A DNA stretch of 64,000 nt from Luteitalea pratensis. Its GTDB lineage: Bacteria; Acidobacteriota; Vicinamibacteria; Vicinamibacterales; Vicinamibacteraceae. The stretch covers positions 4,623,001-4,687,000 of the forward strand of contig NZ_CP015136.1 in assembly GCF_001618865.1 (NCBI RefSeq). Direction: 5' to 3'. The position numbers were made by a program, and so were the translations under genes. Positions 18,521 to 26,846 of this stretch are shown piece by piece; position 1 is the stretch's first letter, and each line of letters opens with the position of its first letter. Under the pieces are notes generated by a model that saw nothing but the letters and a program-made list of their open reading frames with translations, did not search any database and had not been told where the DNA came from.

Positions 18521-19443
18521 GTCTCGCCCGCCCACTGGCCACGGTCATCGTCCCAGCCTCGACTTCCAACCTCGGGCCCGGCTTCGACGCGCTCGGCCTC
18601 GCACTGGGCCTGTACCTTCGCGCCGAGGTGACGGCGGTGACCGAAGACGGCGCGGGACAACTGCGCTGCACGTTCAGCGGTCCGGTCCCTCCCGGGGAGA
18701 ACCTGATCGTCACGGGGTTCCGCGCAATCTGCAGCGCGCGCGGCGCGGTGCAGGTCCCGTCGCTCGACGTCGCGGTGACCTGTGACATCCCGGCCTGCGC
18801 GGGTCTCGGGAGCAGCGCCGCGGCCCTCGTCGCCGGCGGCCGTCTCGCCGCCCTCGTCCTCGATGGCGTCTCCACCGACGACGTGATCGACGTGCTGACG
18901 ACGATCGAGGGACATCCGGACAACATCACCGCGGCGGTCCTCGGCGGACTCGTCGCCGGCTGCGTCGATGCCCGTGGCCACGTCTGCGTCGTCGCCGCGC
19001 CATGGCCTGACAACGTACGACTCGTGATCGCGACGCCGCAACTCTCGTTGCCCACGAGGACGGCGCGTGCGGTCCTGCCCGCGCAGGTGTCGCGGCAGGA
19101 CGCGATCTACAACGTGCAACGCACGGCACTCTTGCTCCAGGGCGTCGCGACCGGTCGGCTCGACGTGTTGCGTGAAGCCTTCTCCGATCGGCTGCACCAG
19201 CCCTATCGCCTGTCGCTGGTGCCCGGGCTGGCCGAGGTCCTCGCGCTCGACGCGCCCGGCATGATCGGCGCCTTCCTTTCCGGCGCTGGCCCGTCCGTGG
19301 CCGTCTGTGTCGTCGGGGATCCAGCTCCGGTCATCGACGCGCTGCACTCGATCTACGCGACCATCGATCCCGAGGTCGCCATTCGTGTCCTCGACGTGCA
19401 CCAGCCGGCACCCTCCACGCCGCTGGCCGTGTCTCACGGGTAA
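18517..19443 (+). CDS. thrB: Homoserine kinase
   Basis: GHMP kinase of 308 residues that phosphorylates homoserine. Motif 1 is PASTSNLGPGFDALG, motif 2 (ATP loop) is ACAGLGSSAAALVAG, and motif 3 is GAFLSGAGPSVAV near the C-terminus. Its ATG overlaps the hom stop (ATGA), implying translational coupling. Complete and of usual length. Confidence 0.96.
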   Translation: MSLARPLATVIVPASTSNLGPGFDALGLALGLYLRAEVTAVTEDGAGQLRCTFSGPVPPGENLIVTGFRAICSARGAVQVPSLDVAVTCDIPACAGLGSSAAALVAGGRLAALVLDGVSTDDVIDVLTTIEGHPDNITAAVLGGLVAGCVDARGHVCVVAAPWPDNVRLVIATPQLSLPTRTARAVLPAQVSRQDAIYNVQRTALLLQGVATGRLDVLREAFSDRLHQPYRLSLVPGLAEVLALDAPGMIGAFLSGAGPSVAVCVVGDPAPVIDALHSIYATIDPEVAIRVLDVHQPAPSTPLAVSHG

Positions 19444-19454
19444 GGATCCAGAAC

Positions 19455-20711
19455 GTGTCCACACTGATTGGCCTGCAATGTCACGTGTGCCACACCGCGT
19501 TTGCCGCGGAAGCCACATACGTCTGTGACCAGTGTTTCGGCCCGCTCGAGCCGGTCTACGACTACGACAAGGCACGCGCGACGTTCACCCGCGAGAACAT
19601 CGCGTCCCGCCCGCGCAACCTCTGGCGCTATCGCGAACTGCTGCCGATCACGGGAGAGCCCCTCACCGGATTCGGATCCGGTTTCACGCCGCTGATACCG
19701 GCGCCGCGCCTCGCGGCACGCCTCGGCGTCCGCGAACTCTACGTGAAGGACGACGGCGTGAACCATCCGACGCTGTCCTACAAGGACCGTGTCGTGTCGG
19801 TGGCCGCCACGCGGGCGGTCGAACTCGGCTTCACCGTCTTCGGCTGCGCCTCGACTGGCAATCTCGGCAACAGTGTCGCGGCGCATGCGTCGCGTCTCGG
19901 GCTGCGCTGCTTCGTGTTCATCCCGGACGACCTCGAGCCATACAAGGTGCTCGGGTCGGCGATCTACCACCCCACGCTTCTCGCCGTCCGCGGCAACTAC
20001 GACGACGTGAATCGGCTCTGCACGCAGGTGGCCGACAAGCACGGCTGGGGCTTTGCCAACATCAACCTTCGCAGCTACTACGCCGAGGGCGCCAAGACGA
20101 TGGGGTTCGAGATCGTCGAGCAGCTCGGGTGGCGTTTCCCCAAGCACGTCGTCTCTCCGGTCGCGGGCGGCACGTTGCTGCCACGCATCTTCCGCGGCTT
20201 CCGCGAGTTGCATCAACTCGGACTGGGCGAGGGTGACCTGCCGAAGATGTACGGCGCGCAGGCGGCGGGCTCGGCGCCCGTGATTCGCGCGCTCCACCAG
20301 GGCATCGACTACCCCGATCCGGTCAAGCCGGACACGATCGCCAAGTCCATCGCCATCGGCAACCCGGCCGACGGGTTCCAGGTGATCGAGGTGCTCAAGG
20401 AGTCCGGGGGCTGGGGCGAGATGGTGACCGACGAGGAGATCCTCGACGGCATCAACCTGCTGGCAGAGACCGAGGGCATCTTCACCGAACCGGCTGGAGG
20501 CACGACCATCGCGGTCACGCGCAAGCTGATCGAACAGGAACGGATCCCGCGCAACGAGTCGATCGTGATGTGCATCACCGGCAACGGCTACAAGACGGCC
20601 GACATCATGACCGGGCGAGTGACGCGGGCGATTCCCATCAGCCGCTCGCTGGAGGACGTCGATGCCTACCTGGCGGGGACGCTCGCCGGCGTCGGGGGCG
20701 AGCAGGCATGA
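19455..20711 (+). CDS. thrC: Threonine synthase
   Basis: PLP enzyme of 418 residues that converts phosphohomoserine to threonine. The N-terminus has a small zinc-ribbon-like Cys set (C9, C12, C24, C27), as in the archaeal/plant-type ThrC branch. The PLP lysine is K110 in HPTLSYKDR, the phosphate loop is ASTGNLGNS, and PVAGGTLLPRI follows. GTG start, 11 bases after thrB. The C-terminus overlaps lysC by four bases. Confidence 0.95.
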   Translation: MSTLIGLQCHVCHTAFAAEATYVCDQCFGPLEPVYDYDKARATFTRENIASRPRNLWRYRELLPITGEPLTGFGSGFTPLIPAPRLAARLGVRELYVKDDGVNHPTLSYKDRVVSVAATRAVELGFTVFGCASTGNLGNSVAAHASRLGLRCFVFIPDDLEPYKVLGSAIYHPTLLAVRGNYDDVNRLCTQVADKHGWGFANINLRSYYAEGAKTMGFEIVEQLGWRFPKHVVSPVAGGTLLPRIFRGFRELHQLGLGEGDLPKMYGAQAAGSAPVIRALHQGIDYPDPVKPDTIAKSIAIGNPADGFQVIEVLKESGGWGEMVTDEEILDGINLLAETEGIFTEPAGGTTIAVTRKLIEQERIPRNESIVMCITGNGYKTADIMTGRVTRAIPISRSLEDVDAYLAGTLAGVGGEQA

Positions 20712-22051
20712 GTCGCTTCGAGCGGTCGAAATTGCTGGTCCAGAAATACGGCGGCAGTTCGGTCGCCACCCCTGAGCACATCCGCAAGGTCGCCGATCGC
20801 ATCATCGCCTGCCAGGCCGAGGCGCGGCACATGGTGGTCGCGGTATCGGCGATGGGCAAGACGACCGACCAGCTGATCGCGATGGCGGGCCTCGTGTCGA
20901 GTCGCCCCTCGGGGCGCGAGATGGACCAGTTACTGGCGTGCGGCGAGACGATTGCCGTGTCGCTGCTCAGTCTGGCGCTGCAGGATCGTGGCGTGCCGGC
21001 CGTGTCGCTCACGGCGTCGCAGGTCGGCATCCGTACCGACGGCTCGTTCAACCGGGCGCGGATTGCCAACGTCGACACCAGCCGACTCGTGCACGAACTC
21101 GAGAGCGGTCGTGTGATCATCGTCGCCGGCTTCCAGGGCGTGACACGAGACCATGAGATCACGACGCTCGGACGCGGCGGCGGCGACATCACCGGCGCGG
21201 CACTCGCGGCGGCATTGAATGCACCGGTCTGCGAAATCTGCACCGATGTCGACGGCGTGTACACGGCCGATCCCAATGTCGTCGAAGACGCGCGTCTCGT
21301 GCCGGAGATGAGCTACGAAGCGGCCATCGAACTCGCGGCCAGCGGCGCCAAGGTGCTGCATCCGCGTGCCGCCGAAATCTGCATGCAGTACGACGTGCCC
21401 ATCCATGTGCGGTCGACGTTCCACCGCGGTCAGGGCACCTGGATTCGTGGAGGAGTCATGGAAGACGCGGCAGTCGTGGGCATCACGTCGGACAAGAAGA
21501 TCGCCAAGGTCACGCTGCTCGATGTGCGCGACGAGCCGGGACTCGCCGCTGCCATCTTCCGCGATCTGGCTCGCGAAGACGTCAATGTCCGCCTGATCAT
21601 CCAGGCGGCAGCGACGCACGACCGCAATCGGATCACGTTCGTCACCGACAACGATCAGGTGGACCGCATCAAGGAGCTCGAAAGCACCTGGCGGACGCGC
21701 AAGATCGTCGGCGACGTGCAGGTCGATCTCAACGTCGCCAAGATCGCGATCGTGGGTTCACGCATCGCGTCGACGCCCGGCCTGGCGGCACGCATGTTCA
21801 CCGCCCTCGCGAAGGTCGGCGTGAACATCGACTGCATCAGCACATCGGAGATGAAAGTGAGCTGCGTGATTGGCTGCGACGATCTCGACCAGGCCGTCCG
21901 CGCGGTCCACGCCGAGTTCTTCGGGACGAGCCGCATCGCGAGCACGCACGCCGCTGGCGGCGCGAAGCGGCCGTCGGCAAAGCAGGTCGCGCCGCGCAAG
22001 GCCGCCACAAAGACAGCGGGCGCCACGACTCGTCGTCGCGTGCTGAAGTAG
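20708..22051 (+). CDS. lysC: Aspartate kinase
   Basis: Amino-acid kinase of 447 residues catalysing the first step of the aspartate pathway. The signature KYGGSSV is at 13-19. The substrate loop TTLGRGGGDITGAALAAAL and ADPNVVEDARLVPEMSY follow, then two ACT domains from about 265 (allosteric Lys/Thr site) ending near EFFGTSR. A tail of about 35 residues rich in Ala, Lys and Arg follows and is not part of the usual fold. It is the last gene of the operon, coupled to thrC by ATGA. Confidence 0.95.
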   Translation: MSRFERSKLLVQKYGGSSVATPEHIRKVADRIIACQAEARHMVVAVSAMGKTTDQLIAMAGLVSSRPSGREMDQLLACGETIAVSLLSLALQDRGVPAVSLTASQVGIRTDGSFNRARIANVDTSRLVHELESGRVIIVAGFQGVTRDHEITTLGRGGGDITGAALAAALNAPVCEICTDVDGVYTADPNVVEDARLVPEMSYEAAIELAASGAKVLHPRAAEICMQYDVPIHVRSTFHRGQGTWIRGGVMEDAAVVGITSDKKIAKVTLLDVRDEPGLAAAIFRDLAREDVNVRLIIQAAATHDRNRITFVTDNDQVDRIKELESTWRTRKIVGDVQVDLNVAKIAIVGSRIASTPGLAARMFTALAKVGVNIDCISTSEMKVSCVIGCDDLDQAVRAVHAEFFGTSRIASTHAAGGAKRPSAKQVAPRKAATKTAGATTRRRVLK

Positions 22052-22063
22052 GACCTCGCCGTT

Positions 22064-22183
22064 GGTAGGGACCGCTCTCCGAGCCGTCCATGGCCATCGA
22101 CCAACGCTCGAGGCGGGAATGCATCGGGATCGCTGCGGGATGCGACCGGGAGGAGATGGACGCCTCGGAGAGGCGCCCCTACC
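22064..22183. repeat. Inverted-repeat element between convergent lysC and VWA gene
   Basis: A 120-base unit has 20-base ends that pair with three mismatches: left GGTAGGGACCGCTCTCCGAG (22064-22083) and right CTCGGAGAGGCGCCCCTACC (22164-22183). It lies between converging genes and touches the stop of the VWA gene. It could act as a two-way terminator or be a miniature repeat. It has no coding content. Confidence 0.6.
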
Positions 22184-23499
22184 TACTTGCTCTTCTCGTC
22201 GTCCTTCGGCGTCTTCAAGGCATAGCCCTTGCGCGCCCAGACGCTGACCCCGGGTCGCTTCACCTTGACCTCGATCTGGCGGCGCTTGCGCGTCGGATCG
22301 GGGTTGCTCGAGTAGTAACCGAGGACGTAGTAGTCGCTCGTCTCCGCGTCGATCTTCTTCAGCGCCTTGACGAAGTCGTTCTGGTTGACGATGGCGATGC
22401 CGCCGGTCTCCTCGGCCAGGACGCGCATGCTGTCCTGGGTCTTGCGGACGTAGTTGTTCCACTCGACCATGTCCACTTCGTCGTCCATCTCGGCACCGCC
22501 GACGAGACCGCGTGGATCGATCGTGTAGATGGTGGCGTTGGCGCGGTTGGCGGCCCTCGTCAGGTCGGCAAGCTCACGTGCGAGGTCGGCGTCGGCGAAC
22601 TGCTGCCCCTGCCGGTTGGTCACGGCGGCAGGATCGCGCGGGTCCATGCCGGTCTGGTTGTAGCCGTACAACGAGTCACGCTGCAGTCGGCCCTGCGGGA
22701 ACGGATCGAAGTCGTAGCCGTTGCTGACGTAAACGAGGGCCTTGCGTCGGTTCTGCACCTTCTCGAGCTCGCGCATCAGGTCGAAGGCGGTGCTGAAGGC
22801 GACGTGCGCGCGATACCGGAGTTCCTGGTTCCCCTGCTGCCCGTTTGGCTGCTCGAGAATGTCCTTCGGCTTGAGCGCGCTGCCGCTGATCTTCTTGATC
22901 GACTCGTCGAGCCGACGCCGGTCGTACGTCAGGTCCACCGAGATGGACGAAGGCCCTGTCGAGACGATCCCGAACATGTCGCCGTCGTGGATCAACTCGG
23001 TCGAGATCTTCTTGAACAGATCACGGATCCGCGGCGTGTTGCGGAAGTCGAGGTGCAGGTCGTCGACAAACAGCAGGAAGATGCGGCCGGCGGCGTCGTT
23101 CACGGGACGCGGCGGGGGCAGCACCATGCCCTCTTCGACCGGTGCTGGCGGCGGCGCGGCGAGGTTGAAGTAGCGTCCGCCGTGCACCAGGGTGAGCGAG
23201 GCGACGGTCTGTTCGACGCCGTCCTCGACGACCAGGAACTCTTCCCTCTTCAGATCGGCGAGGAACTGCCCCGCGCCGTCGCGCGGGATGACGTCTGTGC
23301 TGACCAGGCTCGTGACGGTCGCGAAGTCGGGCTTCGAGGGGTCCTTGGCAGGCGTCGGGACCTGAGCGGCGGGCTGGGCCGGGTCCTGTGGAGGCGCCGC
23401 GGGAGGGGCGGCCGGGGGCTGTTGCGCGGTGAGGGTCACCGCGCCGAGCAGCACCGCTGCGGCGCGCATTCCGAGGCGGCTCAGACGTACAGACATCAT
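22183..23499 (-). CDS. VWFA-related domain protein (Acidobacteria type), secreted
   Basis: Protein of 438 residues with a signal peptide (about 1-26) and a Pro/Ala-rich linker (27-55). The VWA-like domain then shows FLLFVDDLHLDF (metal-site Asp pair; the DxSxS is degenerate), VSTGPSSISVDLT and KALVYVSNGYD. The opening module DVIPRDGAGQFLADLKREEFLVVEDG with the closing YYVLGYYSSNPDPTRKRRQIEV is the pattern of the VWFA-related family annotated mainly from Acidobacteria. Its start codon overlaps the stop of the preceding small gene. Function unknown; probably protein-protein contact in the periplasm. Confidence 0.9.
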   Translation of the reverse strand: MMSVRLSRLGMRAAAVLLGAVTLTAQQPPAAPPAAPPQDPAQPAAQVPTPAKDPSKPDFATVTSLVSTDVIPRDGAGQFLADLKREEFLVVEDGVEQTVASLTLVHGGRYFNLAAPPPAPVEEGMVLPPPRPVNDAAGRIFLLFVDDLHLDFRNTPRIRDLFKKISTELIHDGDMFGIVSTGPSSISVDLTYDRRRLDESIKKISGSALKPKDILEQPNGQQGNQELRYRAHVAFSTAFDLMRELEKVQNRRKALVYVSNGYDFDPFPQGRLQRDSLYGYNQTGMDPRDPAAVTNRQGQQFADADLARELADLTRAANRANATIYTIDPRGLVGGAEMDDEVDMVEWNNYVRKTQDSMRVLAEETGGIAIVNQNDFVKALKKIDAETSDYYVLGYYSSNPDPTRKRRQIEVKVKRPGVSVWARKGYALKTPKDDEKSK

Positions 23500-23951
23500 T
23501 CGATTATAGGTGGCGCTGCCGAGAGAGGCGACACCGACGACGCACTCCCGGTCCCCGAGGGCGAGGATCCAGGCTGCCCGTCCCCGCCACGACGACGTTT
23601 CCGCCTGGCTCCGGACGGCTTGTCGGCCGCTGACTCAGACGCTGGCGGGCGTCGTTCGGCCTTGGGGGCCGGACGCACCCGGCGGGCCTGCGGCTCGACC
23701 TGGGGTGGCAGGCGCCGTTGCTCGATCTCTTGCAGCAGGGCCGGCCAATCGAACGTGATGTCGGGATACCGCTGCTCGAGCGCCCGCTGGGTGAGTGGAT
23801 CGAGCGCCTGCCGGCCGAACAGCAGGCCCTGCGGCCCGGCACAGAAATAAATCACGCGGAGCCGCGTCTCGCCATGGCTGTCTGAGCCATAGTGCAGCAG
23901 GTAGAGCGTGTCGAGCCCGCGCTTGTCACGGGCCAGGCGGATCAGCGGCAC
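23496..23951 (-). CDS. Conserved hypothetical protein with basic C-terminal tail
   Basis: Protein of 151 residues, GTG start at 23951. The first 90 residues look globular (LIRLARDKRGLDTLYLLHYGSD, RLRVIYFCAGPQG, QRYPDITFDWPALLQEIE). The last 60 are disordered and Arg/Pro/Ser-rich with ARRKRRRGG, so the protein may bind nucleic acid. It is sandwiched between the nuclease-fold gene (15 bases upstream) and the VWA gene (stop/start overlap), suggesting one transcript. I do not recognise a named family. Confidence 0.7.
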   Translation of the reverse strand: MPLIRLARDKRGLDTLYLLHYGSDSHGETRLRVIYFCAGPQGLLFGRQALDPLTQRALEQRYPDITFDWPALLQEIEQRRLPPQVEPQARRVRPAPKAERRPPASESAADKPSGARRKRRRGGDGQPGSSPSGTGSASSVSPLSAAPPIIE

Positions 23952-23966
23952 GCGTGCTCCTCGCCC

Positions 23967-25625
23967 TTACTTCCGCTTCGGCTTCCCTGCCGAAGAGCGA
24001 GCCGGGGCACGCCGGGCCTGGGCTTTTGCCGCCGGGCGCGCCACCTTGACCGTTGCGGCCGAACGCGTGGCTTTCGTGGTCCCACCCCTCGACGGGCTGG
24101 TCTTGCTGGCGGTGCGGCCCGCCCCTTTGGACGCCGGCCGCGGCGCGGGCCTGGCGGCGGTCTTGCCGACCCGCTTTGCAGCCGGACGACCGACCACGGC
24201 CTTCTTGGGCGGCGACGGCGGCTTGGACTTGCCGTGGGGCGCCGACGCTGCGCCTCGGGACGATTTCGCCACAGGCCGCGAGGCTGACGCGACTTTGCGG
24301 AGATGCGCCGGATGCGCTGACACCTTCCCGTGTGAGGCGGCCTTGTCCGGCGCCGCATGGGTGTGTGCGGGCTTCGCGGCAACGGGCTTGGCGGCAACGG
24401 GCTTGGTGGCGGCCTTGCCTGGAGCGGATTTCACGACGGGCTTCGTCCCCGCCTTGGGTGCGACGGGCGCAGCTGCCTTCGCCTTCGGCGCCGCGGCAAC
24501 TTTCGTCGGCGGCGCGGCCTTGACTGGCGCCGCGGGCCTCGGAGGCGGCGCAGGCGTCTTGGTCGGGGTGGCGGCCTTGACCGGCGGCGCGGCGGGCGCG
24601 GCATGCGCAGCAGGGGTAGCCTTCGTCGGAGCCGCCTTGGCTGTGGCAGGCGCCGCGGACGGGGGCGGCGCGGCCGCAGGGGTCGCGGGCGCCGAAGGCG
24701 CCGACTTGACCGGAGCCGCACCCTTGGCAGTGGCCGCTGGCTTCGGCGCCGCGTCGGACTTGACTGCGGGGGCCAGCCCCGCTGGCGCCGCCGGCGCAGG
24801 CGCGGCCGGGGCCGTCGGGGTAAGCGCAGCCTCGGCGGTCGACCGGGCGGCCGCCTTGGCGGCAGCCGCAGCCTTCACCGCGGCGACAGCAGCAGCAGTG
24901 GCGGTGGCCGTCGGCACAACGGGACCGTTGCTTGCCGGGCGCGGCGCGCTTGCCGATGCCTTGGTGGGCTTCGTCTTCGGCGCCTTCGCCTTCAGCGGTG
25001 GGAGGCGCAGCGGTTCGGCCGCCGCCGCGGCTGCCGCTTCCGCGATGGCGCGGCGGCTGTCCACGGGACCGTCGTCACGACGGGGATTCTGGATGGCGGA
25101 CTCGACCGCGGCCTCGATGTCGCTGGCCCGCCGGGTGCGGATGGAGACAATGTCGATGAGGGGTCCATTGGACGGCGCGCTCGTGTCGGCCGGGAGCGAT
25201 GGGTCTCGAAAGACCCGCTCGAGCCGGATCTGGTCGCCGCCGAGTGACGCGTAGGACCAGATTTCTGCGGCCGCAATCGAGTGTTGCGCGCAAAGACGAC
25301 GCGTGGCGTCCACGCAGGCGACTGGCACGTACAGGCGGAATTGGGCGCGTGCCTTGGCAAACAGCACCCACTGGTACATCGCTTCGAGGTTGTTGACCGA
25401 TTCCCCGGTCTCCACCTCGACAATGGCGACAGCCTTCTTGACCGGGTCCAGCGTGGAGAGAATGAGGTCCGGGTACGCCTGACCGGTGCCGGTCTTGATC
25501 GGCACTTTCCGTTCATCTCCGACGTTGACCTCGACGGCAAACCGCTCGCCTAGCGCGAGTTCCAACGCCCGGATGACCCGGTCGTGCTCGAATTGTTCGC
25601 GTACCGGACGGATGAGAATTGCCAC
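23967..25625 (-). CDS. PD-(D/E)XK-like nuclease-fold protein with ~400-residue Ala/Pro/Lys tail
   Basis: Protein of 552 residues. GTG at 25625 is chosen because GGAGG lies six bases before it; the frame upstream is Arg/Pro-rich. Residues 10-145 look like a PD-(D/E)XK endonuclease fold: D53 in YPDLILS, then the strand AIVEVETGE with E70 and E72 in the ExE/ExK position, preceded by a helix and followed by YQWVLFAKARAQFRLYVP. From about residue 165 to the end the chain is Ala, Pro, Lys and Thr repeats (PVKAA, PAKPVAAKPVAAK) like histone H1 or AlgP-type tails. Nuclease activity is inferred; the usual Lys is replaced by Glu. It begins a three-gene minus-strand cluster. Confidence 0.7.
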   Translation of the reverse strand: MAILIRPVREQFEHDRVIRALELALGERFAVEVNVGDERKVPIKTGTGQAYPDLILSTLDPVKKAVAIVEVETGESVNNLEAMYQWVLFAKARAQFRLYVPVACVDATRRLCAQHSIAAAEIWSYASLGGDQIRLERVFRDPSLPADTSAPSNGPLIDIVSIRTRRASDIEAAVESAIQNPRRDDGPVDSRRAIAEAAAAAAAEPLRLPPLKAKAPKTKPTKASASAPRPASNGPVVPTATATAAAVAAVKAAAAAKAAARSTAEAALTPTAPAAPAPAAPAGLAPAVKSDAAPKPAATAKGAAPVKSAPSAPATPAAAPPPSAAPATAKAAPTKATPAAHAAPAAPPVKAATPTKTPAPPPRPAAPVKAAPPTKVAAAPKAKAAAPVAPKAGTKPVVKSAPGKAATKPVAAKPVAAKPAHTHAAPDKAASHGKVSAHPAHLRKVASASRPVAKSSRGAASAPHGKSKPPSPPKKAVVGRPAAKRVGKTAARPAPRPASKGAGRTASKTSPSRGGTTKATRSAATVKVARPAAKAQARRAPARSSAGKPKRK

Positions 25626-25814
25626 ACAGCCTCCGCGGCCCCTCGGCGGGCGCCGGCCTGCCTCGCGCCTGCCAGGCGACGGCAAACGCGCAATGCTAGC
25701 ATGGATGCGTAACCACTTGCCAGCGCGTCGCGCGCGGCGGGCCCTATTCTGCCACAGCCAGTCCGTATTCCCTAACGCCCTGTTTTCAGGCCACTTAGCC
25801 CCTCTGCCTCAACC

Positions 25815-26846
25815 GTGAACGACCGATTTCTCCGCGCCTGCAGGCGCCAGCCCGTCGATGCCACCCCCGTCTGGTTCATGCGCCAGGCGGGTCGATACAT
25901 GCCCGAATATCGGGCCTTGCGCCAACAATACGGGATGCTGGAACTCTGTCAGACGCCCGAACTGGCCGTCCAGGTCACGCTCCAGCCCGTCGAGTCCATC
26001 GACGTCGACGCCGCCATCCTCTTCTCGGATCTACTGTTACCCCTCGAGCCCATGGGGCTGACGTTCGATTTCGTCAAGGGTGAAGGCCCGCAATTCGACG
26101 ATCCCATCCGGTCGGCTGCCGACGTCGCGCGGCTCCATCCCATCGATCCGGAGGACGCGCTCGCCTACGTGCTCGACACGATCCGCCAACTGAAGACCCG
26201 CCTGGACGTGCCGTTGATTGGGTTTGTCGGCGCGCCGTTCACGTTGGCCTCTTACTGCATCGAGGGCGGGCCCTCGAAGGACTTCGCGCGCACCAAGGCC
26301 ATGATGTACGCCGAGCCCGAGGCGTGGCACACACTGTGTTCGCGCCTGGCCGAGATGGCCGGACGCTACCTGCGAGCCCAGATTGCCGCCGGCGTCGATG
26401 CCGTCCAGGTCTTCGACTCGTGGGTCGGCCAGCTCGGGCCGGCCGATTACCGCGAGTTCGCACTCCCCCACACCCGGCGGGTCTTCGAAGCCATTGCCGA
26501 CCTGGACGCGCCGTCCATCCATTTCGGTGTCGGCACCGCAATGCTGCTCGAGGACATGGCCACGGCCGGCAGTTCGGTCGTCGGTGCGGACTGGCGCACG
26601 CCCCTCGACCGCGCCTGGCAACTCATCGGGCCCGACCGCGGGATTCAGGGCAACCTCGATCCCACCCTGCTCCTGGGTCCGTGGCATCGGGTCCGCGCGG
26701 CCGTCGAGGATGTCGTCGCCCGCGCTGCCGGGCGGCCGGGCCACATCTTCAATCTCGGCCACGGCGTGCTGCCGATGACGTCGCCGGAGGTGGTGCAGCG
26801 CGTCGCGCGGCTCGTGCACCAATTGACGGCCTGGCGCAGCCGATGA
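25815..26846 (+). CDS. hemE: Uroporphyrinogen decarboxylase
   Basis: Haem-pathway enzyme of 343 residues converting uroporphyrinogen III to coproporphyrinogen III. Family signatures are WFMRQAGRYMPEYR (20-33), the FSDLLLPLEPMG strand with the catalytic aspartate region, GFVGAPFTLASY, and a C-terminal FNLGHGVLPMTSPE. GTG start. The stop overlaps the hemG start by four bases. Confidence 0.97.
   Translation: MNDRFLRACRRQPVDATPVWFMRQAGRYMPEYRALRQQYGMLELCQTPELAVQVTLQPVESIDVDAAILFSDLLLPLEPMGLTFDFVKGEGPQFDDPIRSAADVARLHPIDPEDALAYVLDTIRQLKTRLDVPLIGFVGAPFTLASYCIEGGPSKDFARTKAMMYAEPEAWHTLCSRLAEMAGRYLRAQIAAGVDAVQVFDSWVGQLGPADYREFALPHTRRVFEAIADLDAPSIHFGVGTAMLLEDMATAGSSVVGADWRTPLDRAWQLIGPDRGIQGNLDPTLLLGPWHRVRAAVEDVVARAAGRPGHIFNLGHGVLPMTSPEVVQRVARLVHQLTAWRSR

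Noticed and set aside
22090-23850. Plus-strand open frame of 586 codons opposite the VWA gene
   Set aside because: Low-complexity shadow of the minus-strand coding sequence; no start signal and no recognisable fold.
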